From: Aldehydirespirator sp965219165
GTDB taxonomy: Bacteria > Actinomycetota > Acidimicrobiia > Acidimicrobiales > Aldehydirespiratoraceae
Length of the DNA stretch: 64,000 nt
Direction of reading: 5' to 3'
Assembly (NCBI GenBank): GCA_965219165.1
Contig: CBDCMW010000002.1
Location: 62,001 to 126,000 of the forward strand
Program-made: the position numbers and the translations under genes
The notes under the pieces: generated by a model
Seen by the model: the letters and a program-made list of their open reading frames with translations, nothing else
Databases searched by the model: none
What the model was told of the DNA's origin: nothing
Part shown: one piece after another, positions 51,167-59,635 of the stretch
How positions within the stretch are numbered: position 1 is the stretch's first letter
Layout of the letters: the number at the start of each line of letters is the position of its first letter

Positions 51167-52461
51167 CCTACACCACCGCCACCACGGACACCTCAACCAA
51201 CGGCGCGACTGCCGACTCGGGCGCCGACGCCCACGGGGGCCTCAAGCCCCGGGCGCCGGTGGCCGACTGGACCACGGACTTCGACCACGTCGACCCCGGC
51301 TACGCGGCCCGCGCCCCGGAGATCTGGGACGAGCTGCGCGGCGAGTGCCCCGTGGCCCACAGCGACCGCTACGGCGGAACCTGGCTGCCGGTGCGCCACG
51401 AAGACGTATGCGCCATCGCCAAGGACACCGACACGTTCAGCTCCAACGGCGTGGTGGTGCACGACGGCCGTCCCGAGATCCCTCCCCCGGTGGGGTTCGC
51501 CCCGCCGATCACCAGCGACCCGCCTTTCCACCGCATCGCCCGGGAGTTCCTGCTGCCAGCCTTCGCGCCCAAGCCGATAGAGGCCAAGCGCGAGGCCACC
51601 CGCGAGACCTGCCGGGAGCTGCTCGACAACGTCCTGGCCGACGTGGAGGCAGGCCGAACCGACATCGTGGACGCCGCGTTGGGCTACACCCAGCACATCC
51701 CGGTGCGGGTGATCGCCGACATGCTGGGCGTTCCCCGCTCCGACGGCGACCAGTTCCGGGTCTTCATCCACCGGATCATGGAACAGCCCGGAACCGAGGA
51801 GCGGGTCGAGTACGAGGACTCGATCGACTTCTACCTCGACACGCTGATCGCGGCCCGGGCGGAGGAGCCCCAGGACGATCTGATCAGCCGCATGACCCAC
51901 GCGAAGATCGCCGGCCAGCGCCTCGAGCACGAGCACGTGCGCGGCACCTGCGGGCTGCTGATCATCGCCGGGGTGGACACCACCTGGTCGGCCATCGGCG
52001 CCTCGCTGTGGCACATGGCCCAGCACCCGGAGGACCGCCGGCGCTGGATCGAGGACCCCGAGGTGCGGCCGTTCGCGGTGGAGGAGTTCCTGCGCTTCTA
52101 CGCGCCGGTGACCATGGCCCGGCTCGTGGCCAACGACACCGAGTTCGCGGGCCGCTCGATGCGGGCCGACGACTGGGTGCTGCTGCCGTTCCCGGCAGCC
52201 AACCGCGACCCCGACGCCTTCGAGGACGCCGGCAAGTTCGTGATCGACCGCCTGCGCAACCGCCACGTCGCCTTCGGGCTCGGCATCCACCGCTGCCTGG
52301 GATCGAACCTGGCCCGTATGGAGTTGACCGTGGCTCTGGAGGAGTGGATGGAGCGAGTGCCGGACTTCGAGTTGGCCGATCCTGAGGGCGTGACCTGGTC
52401 GACAGGCCAGATCCGCGGCCCCAGGAGGCTGCCGGTGCGGATTCTCAACGGCGCGGCCTAG
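51163..52461 (+). CDS. Cytochrome P450
   Basis: 432 residues, soluble bacterial class. I-helix LLIIAGVDTTWSAIG, ExxR in VEEFLRFYAP, heme loop HVAFGLGIHRCLGSNLAR with the proximal Cys. No ferredoxin or reductase gene is adjacent, so electron partners must come from elsewhere. Coupled to the sulfatase remnant by ATGA. Confidence 0.92.
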   Translation: MTYTTATTDTSTNGATADSGADAHGGLKPRAPVADWTTDFDHVDPGYAARAPEIWDELRGECPVAHSDRYGGTWLPVRHEDVCAIAKDTDTFSSNGVVVHDGRPEIPPPVGFAPPITSDPPFHRIAREFLLPAFAPKPIEAKREATRETCRELLDNVLADVEAGRTDIVDAALGYTQHIPVRVIADMLGVPRSDGDQFRVFIHRIMEQPGTEERVEYEDSIDFYLDTLIAARAEEPQDDLISRMTHAKIAGQRLEHEHVRGTCGLLIIAGVDTTWSAIGASLWHMAQHPEDRRRWIEDPEVRPFAVEEFLRFYAPVTMARLVANDTEFAGRSMRADDWVLLPFPAANRDPDAFEDAGKFVIDRLRNRHVAFGLGIHRCLGSNLARMELTVALEEWMERVPDFELADPEGVTWSTGQIRGPRRLPVRILNGAA

Positions 52462-52475
52462 AGGCCGGACAGCAC

Positions 52476-53507
52476 GTGAGGCTGCACAAGTTCAGCGACG
52501 TCGACGCGTTCGTGGCGCTGGACCTGCCCGGTGCCGAGGCCGCCTCCGGCCCGGTGCGCTGGGCCCGCAAGATCCTGCAGGGCGGCGCCAAGGATCTGGC
52601 CCGCTCCCAGACCTACACCTACGCGGCGCTGCAGATGCGCCGCAGCGGCGCCTCCGCCGGGATCAGCGCCGAGGCCCCGCTGCGGGCCGAGGCCGTGGCC
52701 TCCTTTGTGGCCGAGACCGCGGCACTGGTGGCCGACGGCACATACCTGGCCGACGCGGCCAAGGGTGTGAGCGACCAGGACTTGGCTCCGCTGCGCGACG
52801 GCGACCCCCGCAACGCTGATCGCCTGGGCTCGTTCGGGGCGCAGTGCGACGGCTTGTCCGCGGCCGTGGCCGCCGACGCCGCGGTGGGCCTCGACGGGCG
52901 CACGGCGATCATCGAGGGATTCGCAGCGACCGGCCCGGCGGTAGCCGAGGCCGTGGCGCATAGAGGCGGGCGCATTGTGGGCCTGGCCACCGCCGAGGGA
53001 TCCCTGGCCACCGCCGACGGCTTCGATCCCGCGGCTCTGGCCGAGGCCTGGACGGCCCACGGCGACAAGGCATTGAGCGCACTGGCCGCATCCGACGACG
53101 GGCTGGACGAGCCGGGCGCGCTGTGGAGCATGCCCGCTGACGTAGTGTTCGCCGGGTCGAGGATGGGGGCCGTCGACCACGGGGTGGCCGAGCAGCTCAA
53201 GTGCCAGGCGTTGGTGCCCAGCGGGCGCCTGGCCTACACCTCCAAGGCGCTGGCGGTGTGCCGTCGGCGCGGTGTGGCCGCCGTACCCGACTTCGTGGCC
53301 CTGGCTGGATCGACCGTCGCAGCCTGGAGCGGTCCCGACACCAGCGACGACGACGTCCGGGACGAGGTGGCCCGGATCGTGGCAACGCTGATGGCAGTGG
53401 CGCTCGAGTCCGACGACGGCCCCTTCCTGGGCGCCTGCTACGCGGCAGAAGCGTTCCTAACCACCTGGCAGGACGAGCTGCCCTTCGGTCGCCCGCTGGC
53501 CTCCTGA
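52476..53507 (+). CDS. Divergent ELFV (Glu/Leu-type) dehydrogenase-like protein
   Basis: 343 residues from GTG 52476. A Rossmann-type unit (TAIIEGFAATGPAVAEAVAH, RGGRIVGLATAEGSLATADG) and the order of preceding segments match glutamate/leucine dehydrogenases. However, the usual GGAKGGI motif is SGASAGI, and no catalytic Lys is present there. It may be a non-canonical dehydrogenase or a regulatory relative. It follows the P450 gene by 14 bases. Confidence 0.5.
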   Translation: MRLHKFSDVDAFVALDLPGAEAASGPVRWARKILQGGAKDLARSQTYTYAALQMRRSGASAGISAEAPLRAEAVASFVAETAALVADGTYLADAAKGVSDQDLAPLRDGDPRNADRLGSFGAQCDGLSAAVAADAAVGLDGRTAIIEGFAATGPAVAEAVAHRGGRIVGLATAEGSLATADGFDPAALAEAWTAHGDKALSALAASDDGLDEPGALWSMPADVVFAGSRMGAVDHGVAEQLKCQALVPSGRLAYTSKALAVCRRRGVAAVPDFVALAGSTVAAWSGPDTSDDDVRDEVARIVATLMAVALESDDGPFLGACYAAEAFLTTWQDELPFGRPLAS

Positions 53508-53570
53508 CCGGCAGTGTCCGCAGCCGGCGCGTCCCTCAACAGCGCCGTCTGCAAGAGTGGTCTTGGTGTA

Positions 53571-53649
53571 GATTCTGTAGTGCTCTTGGTGGTGAACCTG
53601 TAACAGTCCTGCTGTAGAAACTGTAGCATTATCAGTGTTGAAACTGTAT
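53571..53649. repeat. Cluster of CTGTA words and 10-bp flanking direct repeat
   Basis: CTGTAG/CTGTAA/CTGTAT occur at 53575, 53598, 53612, 53621 and 53644, the last running into the start codon of the DUF4143 gene. The first belongs to GATTCTGTAG, which recurs exactly at 54921-54930 over the stop codon of the same gene. Possible operator iterons or insertion footprint. Confidence 0.5.
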
Positions 53650-54922
53650 GCTTGCCTGTGTGGTGGTGTATCTTCCCCGGATCGTCGACACCGAGCTCGA
53701 CGAACTGACCGAGGCTCCGGCCGTTTCGGTGGAGGGGCCCCGGGGGGTCGGCAAGACTGAGTCGGCCTTGCGCCGGGCCACAACGGTTCACCGTCTCGAC
53801 GACCCCGATCAGTTGGCAGTGCTGAGGGCTGCACCGCGGCGGGTCGTAGCAGGCGAGCCGCCGGTGCTCATCGACGAGTGGCAACGCCTGCCAGGCTCGT
53901 GGGATCTGGTGCGCCGCGCCGTGGACGCCGACCCGACCGAGTCACGGTTCCTGCTCACCGGTTCGGCCGCGCCCGCCGATGCACCCACCCACACGGGCGC
54001 GGGGCGCATCATCACAGTGCGGATGCGGCCAATGTCGCTCGCCGAGCGGGGGCTCGGCACGCCAACGGTGCGCCTCAGCGAACTTCTCGGCGGCGGCCGG
54101 CCGGAACTCGGAGGCGCAACCCAGGTCGGGGTAGAGCAGTACGCCGACGAGATCACCAGGTCCGGGTTCCCGGGGCTGCGCGTCCAGCCGAGCCGGGTGC
54201 GCCTCGGCCTGCTCGACGGCTACATCGAGCGCATTGTCGAGCACGACATCGATGGGTTCGGGCGGACGTTCCGCGACCGCGGCGGGCTGCGCAGTTGGAT
54301 GGCCGCCTACGCGGCGGCCAGTTCGACGGCCGCTTCGTTCGAGAAGATCCGCGACGCGGCGTCGGCGGGCGAGGCCGACAAGCCGTCCCGCACGACCGCG
54401 ATCCCCTACCGGGCCGCGCTCGAACGGCTGTGGATGATCGAGGAGGTGCCGGCCTGGTCGCCGACCCGCAATCGCCTGCGGGGACTGGCGTCGGCGCCTG
54501 TCCATCAGATGGCCGACCCGGCCATCGCGGCTCGGCTGCTCGGCGCCACCGCTGACGGGCTGCTCGCGGGCCGCAGCGTCTGGGGCGGCGATGGACCGCT
54601 GCTCGGAGCGTTGTTCGAGTCGCTCGTCACATTGTCGGTGCGGGTGTACGCGCAGGCTGGCGGGGCTCGTGTGTCTCATCTGCGAACCCACGGCGGCGGC
54701 CATGAGGTCGATCTGATCGTCGAGCGGGCCGACGGCGGGATCGTGGCATTGGAAGTGAAGCTCGCCTCGACCGTCGACGACGGAGACCTCAGGCATCTGC
54801 GATGGCTCGCCGAGCGGGTAGGGCCGCGGCTGCTCGACGCGGCTGTGGTCACGACAGGCCGGGAGGCATACCGGCGACGTGACGGGATCGGCGTGATCCC
54901 GGCATCGCTGCTCGGCCCCTGA
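53648..54922 (+). CDS. AAA ATPase with DUF4143 domain, second copy
   Basis: 424 residues from ATG 53648; a GTG a few codons later is possible. VEGPRGVGKTESALRRATTV is Walker A, PPVLIDEWQRLPG Walker B, RFLLTGSAAP sensor. The DUF4143 part has GALFESLVTLSVRVYAQ and EVDLIVERADGGIVALEVKL. Only distantly related to the copy at 20785. It lies just upstream of tRNA-Ala and has unusual repeats at its start and end. Confidence 0.85.
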   Translation: MLACVVVYLPRIVDTELDELTEAPAVSVEGPRGVGKTESALRRATTVHRLDDPDQLAVLRAAPRRVVAGEPPVLIDEWQRLPGSWDLVRRAVDADPTESRFLLTGSAAPADAPTHTGAGRIITVRMRPMSLAERGLGTPTVRLSELLGGGRPELGGATQVGVEQYADEITRSGFPGLRVQPSRVRLGLLDGYIERIVEHDIDGFGRTFRDRGGLRSWMAAYAAASSTAASFEKIRDAASAGEADKPSRTTAIPYRAALERLWMIEEVPAWSPTRNRLRGLASAPVHQMADPAIAARLLGATADGLLAGRSVWGGDGPLLGALFESLVTLSVRVYAQAGGARVSHLRTHGGGHEVDLIVERADGGIVALEVKLASTVDDGDLRHLRWLAERVGPRLLDAAVVTTGREAYRRRDGIGVIPASLLGP

Positions 54923-55009
54923 TTCTGTAGGCCAGTGCATACCTGATCTGAACGCTCACGTAGTACCGCATCGTTCTGCTGCGCGGGCCTCGCTACGCTC
55001 AGCGGGCAC

Positions 55010-55084
55010 GGGGCTGTAGCTCAGGCTGGTTAGAGCACCTGCTTTGCAAGCAGGGGGTCGTCGGTTCGAATCCGATCAGCTCCA
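55010..55084 (+). tRNA. tRNA-Ala (anticodon TGC)
   Basis: Acceptor arms GGGGCTG and CAGCTCC pair (one G-T), D-arm AGCTCAGG...GAGC, anticodon stem CCTGC/GCAGG with loop TTTGCAA and TGC at 55045-55047, and T-loop GGTTCGAATCC. CCA is not encoded. Confidence 0.95.
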
Positions 55085-55138
55085 CCCTCGGCGGGCGTTG
55101 AGACAGCGCTTCGTCACGACTATGGGGCTGGAACTCGA

Positions 55139-55984
55139 ATGACCCGCATCGGCCTGGCACAGATCCTCAGCCGCCCGGCAGCAGCCGAGGCCAACCGGAA
55201 GGCCAGCATCGACGCGGCCGCCTCGCTCTTCGAGCAGGGAGCCGACATCGTGGTAGTGCCCGAGATGGCGGTGCCGTGGTACACCACCGACCGCGCCGCA
55301 CTCGAGCCACTGGCCGAGACCCTCGACGGCCCGACGGTTGCGGCCTGGCAGGAGCAGGCCGCCCGCCATGGAGGGCTCGTCGTCGGCGGTTTGTGCGAGC
55401 GCAGCGGCGACGCGATCTACAACACCGCGGTCGCGGTGGACTCAGACGGCGTGGTCGCCCACTACCGCAAGCTGCACCTGTTCGACGTCGAGAAGCACTG
55501 TTTCACCCCCGGCGACGCCGGCCTGACTGTGGTCGAGACGGCCTACGGGACCGTCGGGCTGTGCATCTGCTACGACCTGCGCTTCGTGGAGGTCGTCCGG
55601 GTGCTGGCCCTGCGGGGCGCGGACCTGATCTGCGTGCCGACGGCCTGGATCCGCGGTTTCGACCGGCGCCAGTACGCCGAGGGCGAGCTGATCCCCCACG
55701 CCGAGGGCGCGCTGGTGCAGGCCAACCTCAGCCAGGTGTTCATCGCCTGCGCGTCGCAAGTCGGAGTAGGCGACAGCGCCGAGTTCCTCGGATCGTCGGT
55801 AGTGGCCGACCCTTACGGCCGCCTTGCCGCCGGACCGCTGTCGACGGTACGCGAGCAGTTCGAAGTTGTCGATGTCGACTTGGCCGAGGCCCGAAGGGCT
55901 CAGGCCCGCAGCGAACTCATCCAGCCCCGTGCCGATCGCCGCACCGACGTCTACGGCATCCTCCACGAAGGCGAGTCACTCTGA
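55139..55984 (+). CDS. Carbon-nitrogen hydrolase (nitrilase superfamily)
   Basis: 281 residues. Glu-Lys-Cys triad: Glu in VVVPEMAVPW, Lys in HYRKLHLFD and Cys in VGLCICYDLRF. Hydrolyses an amide or carbamoyl bond; the length fits omega-amidase/carbamoylase-like members but not the substrate. Solitary, right after the tRNA. Confidence 0.88.
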   Translation: MTRIGLAQILSRPAAAEANRKASIDAAASLFEQGADIVVVPEMAVPWYTTDRAALEPLAETLDGPTVAAWQEQAARHGGLVVGGLCERSGDAIYNTAVAVDSDGVVAHYRKLHLFDVEKHCFTPGDAGLTVVETAYGTVGLCICYDLRFVEVVRVLALRGADLICVPTAWIRGFDRRQYAEGELIPHAEGALVQANLSQVFIACASQVGVGDSAEFLGSSVVADPYGRLAAGPLSTVREQFEVVDVDLAEARRAQARSELIQPRADRRTDVYGILHEGESL

Positions 55985-56032
55985 GGCCGAGCGGATCGGC
56001 CGCAGTTTTCATTAGGCATTCGCAGGCGCCGA

Positions 56033-56084
56033 GCGAGGCCGTGGCCCGAGCGGCCCGTGAGCGCAGCGAACAAGAGCGGGAAAC
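56033..56084 (+). repeat. Dispersed 52-bp repeat R2, copy B
   Basis: 51 of 52 positions equal to 43058-43109, same orientation. Confidence 0.85.
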
Positions 56085-56257
56085 AGGCGCAGGGCGACCG
56101 CGGTCCGTCAGCCTGAATCCACCGGCGCGGTGAGGCGGCGGGGGTTGGCGTGTCCACCAGAAAGGCCTCCTGACGTGGGAGAATGCCGTTAAGAAGGACG
56201 GTCGTTCTGGCCACGTGGGGAGGCACTTCCTGTGAGCGGCGTGCTGTCTTTGGTGTC

Positions 56258-56310
56258 CCGAAATCTGTAGAGAAACGCGTCGTATGCGAGCACAATCCGT
56301 GCAGATTTGG
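56258..56310 (-). repeat. Dispersed palindromic element R1, copy 3
   Basis: In inverted orientation to copies 1 and 2. Ends AAATCTG (56261-56267) and CAGATTT (56302-56308); the core read on the minus strand is CATACGACGCGTTTCTCT. Confidence 0.7.
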
Positions 56311-56343
56311 TGAGAGACCACAGACCCACCGGTGGATTCAGGG

Positions 56344-56817
56344 TCAGTGGACGCTCAGGCCTGACAGCACCCGGTTGAGCTCCGGCACGAGCAAGCCGCG
56401 CCGGGAGTACGACCCGATCACCGCGTAGAGGCAGAACGCCCTCGAACCCACATGGAAGAACTGCTGCAGGCCGGCTTGGCCCGGCACTGACAGATGCAGC
56501 TGGTCCAGGGCAAATTCGCCGGGTTCGAGGCGGGTCGGGACGCCTTCACCGCCGAACAGCCTCGATGTGACCGAGGCTCCGTCGAACTCCACCAGCGCGG
56601 CGAAGATCCCGCCGCGGTCCATGATCTCGACCGCTCCCGATCCATAGTCGCCTCGCTCGGCAGGCAGCGCGAAGTTGGCCGCGTGCAGCACCACCAGAGG
56701 CATCGCCGAGGACTCCAGGCTCAGGTCGAGCGTGGCCGGGTCCGGCTGGGTCGACAGCTCAGCCTCCCAGCCTGCGGGCACATCGACGCTCACCCCGTGA
56801 GCGACCAGCATGCTCAC
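56344..56817 (-). CDS. Hypothetical protein
   Basis: 157 residues from GTG 56817, overlapping the stop of the membrane protein gene (GTGA). Beta-rich, with VSVDVPAGWEAEL near the start and VPGQAGLQQFFHVGSRAFCL near the end; no signal peptide or membrane segment. The layout (a weak-acid-like start, then a self-contained alpha/beta unit) is reminiscent of small secreted or immunity-like proteins, but no family is recognised. Last gene of the Mau-like cluster. Confidence 0.6.
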   Translation of the reverse strand: MSMLVAHGVSVDVPAGWEAELSTQPDPATLDLSLESSAMPLVVLHAANFALPAERGDYGSGAVEIMDRGGIFAALVEFDGASVTSRLFGGEGVPTRLEPGEFALDQLHLSVPGQAGLQQFFHVGSRAFCLYAVIGSYSRRGLLVPELNRVLSGLSVH

Positions 56818-57401
56818 GTCAGAGCCAGCAGGCTGGCCGCCGCGGCGCCGAGAGCGGCCGCGATGCCCGCGCCGAGGCGGCGGACCCGGTCGGCGTGGCG
56901 GTCGAGACGGCGGTGCAGCTGCCGCAGATCGTCAGGAGTGCGAACCCGGTGGCCCAGCACCAGGCTCACGCCCCGGGCTGCCCCGAAGGCCGCTCCGATC
57001 GCTAGCCCCGCGGTCACCTCGCCCGCCAGCAGCGCGGCCAGCATGAACAGCGGCACCAGTGCCGTGTTGACCACCGTCGCCACCGCCGCGCCCAGTTGCA
57101 GGCCGAAGCCCGCTCCGTAGACCCACGACCGGTACGAGACCAACCAGTCCTCGTTCACCTGGCGGCGGCCCGGAAGCCGTCGACCCGATAGGTCCCAGGC
57201 CGCGGCGGCCGCGCACGCCCCGGCCAGCACGAGGAGCCGGGTTCCACTGTCCAGAGCGGCGGCCCCGGCTTGGCCGATTGCGCCGAGGGCCGCTCCTACG
57301 GCTGCGCCCCCGCCAGCGGCGCCTAGGCCCAGCCAGAGCACTGTGAGCGACCATCTGTTGCCTCGGGCCTGCTCACCGAGCGGGCTGATGCTCGTGAGCA
57401 T
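56814..57401 (-). CDS. Small Ala/Gly-rich membrane protein
   Basis: 195 residues with about five hydrophobic segments (LTVLWLGLGAAGGGAAVGAA, LLVLAGACAAAAAWDL, NTALVPLFMLAALLAGEV). The C-terminal portion RTPDDLRQLHRRLDRHADRV is basic and helical. No family is recognised. It lies in the cluster with the thioredoxin-like and MauE-like proteins. Confidence 0.6.
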   Translation of the reverse strand: MLTSISPLGEQARGNRWSLTVLWLGLGAAGGGAAVGAALGAIGQAGAAALDSGTRLLVLAGACAAAAAWDLSGRRLPGRRQVNEDWLVSYRSWVYGAGFGLQLGAAVATVVNTALVPLFMLAALLAGEVTAGLAIGAAFGAARGVSLVLGHRVRTPDDLRQLHRRLDRHADRVRRLGAGIAAALGAAAASLLALT

Positions 57402-57410
57402 CGACAGCCC

Positions 57411-57482
57411 TCAGGGCGACCAGGCTGACCGGCCCCCGGCAGCCACGGCCGCCGCGACCCCGATGGCCAGCACCGCGGTCAT
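57411..57482 (-). CDS. 23-codon small ORF
   Basis: ATG shares a base with the thioredoxin-like stop (TGATG). The product begins MTAVLAIGVAAAVAAGG. It ends nine bases before the next ATG, so it only approximately bridges the gap. Coupling ORF or gene remnant. Confidence 0.3.
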   Translation of the reverse strand: MTAVLAIGVAAAVAAGGRSAWSP

Positions 57483-58273
57483 CAATCGACGCTGGCTTCC
57501 GTGGGATCGGCGCCGTTGTCACGGTTCGAGTCTGATCGACCGGGGTAGAGACTCGGGTGACCGGGACCGACGCCCGCCGATCGCAGCGCCTCGTCAGCGC
57601 GTCGCTCCCGGCTCCGGCCCGAGTGTCGAGCCGCGGCCCGCGGCAGCACCCGCGGGCGGTCGGCCAGGCCGGCGTCGTCCAACGCCTGCTGCAGCAGATC
57701 CCGCAACTGCTCCCAGCGCAGGGCGCTGCCCGCGCCCACGACCCGGCCCTCGGGGCCGTCGACGAGTGCGAAGTACGGCGAGCCCGGAACGTCGTAGTCC
57801 TCCCACGCCGCGGACGACAGCACGGCCTTGACGCCGGGCGGGACCAGTCTCGCCAGAGCCGACTCGGAGTCGTGGGCGGGATCCTGGCCCACGATCACGA
57901 GGCGGGTGTCTCCCCCGGGCAGCTCGAGGTCCGAGGCCGCGAAGGCCTCCCAGAACCGCTCGCAGGTGTGGCACCCCGACGACAAGAACGCGAGCAGCGT
58001 GAAGTGCGCCACACCGGTGACGGAGATCTTGGTCGGGCCTCCGGCCGGCACCGTCCCCACAAGGTCTCGGGCTCCTGATGGATCGGCTCCGGCACCGTCG
58101 TAGGACCGGTCCGGCGCGAGCGGAGACGAGGAGCTCGCGGCCTGTTCGTCGTCCAGGCTGATGCCGGCGCGATCGAGGGCCCGCAGGATCTCGGCGTGGG
58201 TCCTGAGAAGCCCGAACACGAGCAGGGCCAGCACACCGACCGCTATGGCCAACAGCACGACCACGACCGTCAT
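57482..58273 (-). CDS. Membrane-anchored thioredoxin-like protein, MauD-like
   Basis: 263 residues from ATG 58273. One N-terminal membrane helix (TVVVVLLAIAVGVLALLVFG), then a thioredoxin fold outside the cell with CxxC in SSGCHTCERFW and the cis-Pro region VPGSPYFALVDG. The C-terminus is disordered and basic. MauD-like proteins handle disulfides of Cys-rich exported partners such as methylamine dehydrogenase light chain; the Cys-rich gene directly upstream is the likely client. Confidence 0.75.
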   Translation of the reverse strand: MTVVVVLLAIAVGVLALLVFGLLRTHAEILRALDRAGISLDDEQAASSSSPLAPDRSYDGAGADPSGARDLVGTVPAGGPTKISVTGVAHFTLLAFLSSGCHTCERFWEAFAASDLELPGGDTRLVIVGQDPAHDSESALARLVPPGVKAVLSSAAWEDYDVPGSPYFALVDGPEGRVVGAGSALRWEQLRDLLQQALDDAGLADRPRVLPRAAARHSGRSRERRADEALRSAGVGPGHPSLYPGRSDSNRDNGADPTEASVD

Positions 58274-58445
58274 AGGGCCGCCGCCATCAGAGCACATCCG
58301 GTCACAGGGCCACCGTCGTCATCAGAGCACATCCGGTCACAGGGCCACCGTCGTCATCAGAGCACATCCGGTCACAGGGCCACCGTCGTCATAAGAGCAC
58401 ATCCGGTCACAGGGCCACCGTCGTCATAAGAGCACATCCGGTCAC
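58270..58445 (-). repeat. 35-bp junction repeat, five relay ORFs
   Basis: GTGA motifs on the minus strand begin at 58445, 58410, 58375, 58340 and 58305 and are followed by the ATGA at 58273; steps are 35, 35, 35, 35 and 32 bp. Each interval encodes a 12-codon ORF VTGCALMTTVAL (last: VTGCALMAAAL, 11 codons). Stop of each overlaps start of the next, linking the Cys-rich SLH gene to the thioredoxin-like gene. TVAL equals the C-terminus of the upstream protein. Confidence 0.95.
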
Positions 58446-59635
58446 AGGGCCACCGTCGGGCGATCCGGAGTTGGGTCCGGCTTCGGAGTGTCTGGCGGGC
58501 GGAGGTCGTAGCCGTGTAGCAGGGCGGCGATCTCGGCGCGGCTGGCGGGCAGCTCGGCGTCGAAGGTCGGATGCTCTGCCCACCACCCGATGTTGTGATC
58601 GAGGGCCCATGCCAGCGCGTCGCGGTACCAGTCGTCGGGGCCCACATCGGAGAACTCGATCCTTGCCTCGCCCTGCGGCTCTCCCGCCAAGCGATGCAGG
58701 AACACAATCGACTGGGCCCGGTTGACATCGCTCGACGGGGCGAACCGGCCTGGCGCCCGGCCCGCGGTGATCCCGTGCTCCACCATCCAGGCGACTGCCT
58801 GCGCGTAGTGGGCCTCCTGGTCCACATCGTCGAACTCATTGCTTTGCTTGGCCGGGGGACGGCCCTCATAGCGCCACAGGAACGTGGCGAACTGGGCCCG
58901 CTTCACCAGTTCGTCGGGACCGAACAGGTCATCCTTGATGCCGGTGGTGATGCCCTCGCTCGCCATCCACTTCACCGCCTCGGCGTAGAAGGCCCTAGGC
59001 GGCACGTCGTTGAACCCGTCGTGCAGGCAGGGGCGGTCGTGCCGGCGGGTCCCCGGGTCGCTCAGCACCGGGGACGTCGCGCAGGCCGCATCCCACTTCC
59101 ACGGCGGCACGCAGGTGACGACCCGGCACATCAGCTGGCCCACGCACAGGTCCTGGTTGCACTGCCCGTAGCGGAAGTGTGTGCACTCGGACTTGCGGGT
59201 GTCGCAGCCGCCGTGGCACTGGCACCTGGCCGGCGTGCACCCCCTGTCGCAGAACCCGCTGGACCGGCACCGGCAGCTCTCGTGGCAGGTGAAGTTGCAG
59301 TCGAGGTAGTAGCGCGGGCTCGGACCCTTCAGGTCGCAGAATCCGGAGCCGTCAACCTTCCACCATCCCGCGACGATGGTCCGCGGGGGGCACAGGTTCT
59401 CTCCGGTGATCTTGCAGCAGAACTCGCTGTAGCGGCCGCAGCACAGGGCGCTGGGGTTGCACTGGTGGCCCTTGCACACCACGATGGCGGCCTCCGCCGT
59501 GGTCGGACGGATGGCGTAGGCGACGGGAGCGACCGCCATGGCCGTGGCCGCCATGGCCGACGAGCGCAGGAAGCCCCGGCGCCCGGCGCGGCGATCAACC
59601 ACCCGGGAGACCCGCTCGACCAGCTTGCGACTCAC
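58442..59635 (-). CDS. Cys-rich MauA-like exported protein fused to three SLH repeats
   Basis: 397 residues from GTG 59635 (GTGA overlap). The N-terminus RRAGRRGFLRSSAMAATAMA is Tat-like. Residues about 52-200 are Cys-rich (CKGHQCNPSALCCGRYSEFC, CPPRTIVAGWWKVDGSGFCD, FRYGQCNQDLCVG, VVTCVPPWKWDAAC), resembling methylamine-dehydrogenase light-chain-like proteins of actinobacteria. Residues 210-380 hold three S-layer homology units (FNDVPPRAFYAEAVKWMASE, FDDVDQEAHYAQAVAWMVEH, FSDVGPDDWYRDALAWALDH). Probably cell-wall attached. No large-subunit (MauB) gene is present, so enzyme activity is uncertain. Confidence 0.75.
   Translation of the reverse strand: MSRKLVERVSRVVDRRAGRRGFLRSSAMAATAMAVAPVAYAIRPTTAEAAIVVCKGHQCNPSALCCGRYSEFCCKITGENLCPPRTIVAGWWKVDGSGFCDLKGPSPRYYLDCNFTCHESCRCRSSGFCDRGCTPARCQCHGGCDTRKSECTHFRYGQCNQDLCVGQLMCRVVTCVPPWKWDAACATSPVLSDPGTRRHDRPCLHDGFNDVPPRAFYAEAVKWMASEGITTGIKDDLFGPDELVKRAQFATFLWRYEGRPPAKQSNEFDDVDQEAHYAQAVAWMVEHGITAGRAPGRFAPSSDVNRAQSIVFLHRLAGEPQGEARIEFSDVGPDDWYRDALAWALDHNIGWWAEHPTFDAELPASRAEIAALLHGYDLRPPDTPKPDPTPDRPTVAL

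Larger units (their letters stand above)
55985..56343. other. Intergenic region holding repeats R2 and R1
   Basis: About 360 bases between convergent genes. Contains R2 copy B and R1 copy 3, and apart from these nothing recognisable. Confidence 0.6.

Noticed and set aside
58270..58445. CRISPR array
   Set aside because: The 35-bp units abut directly with no spacers and include coding and stop/start sequence.
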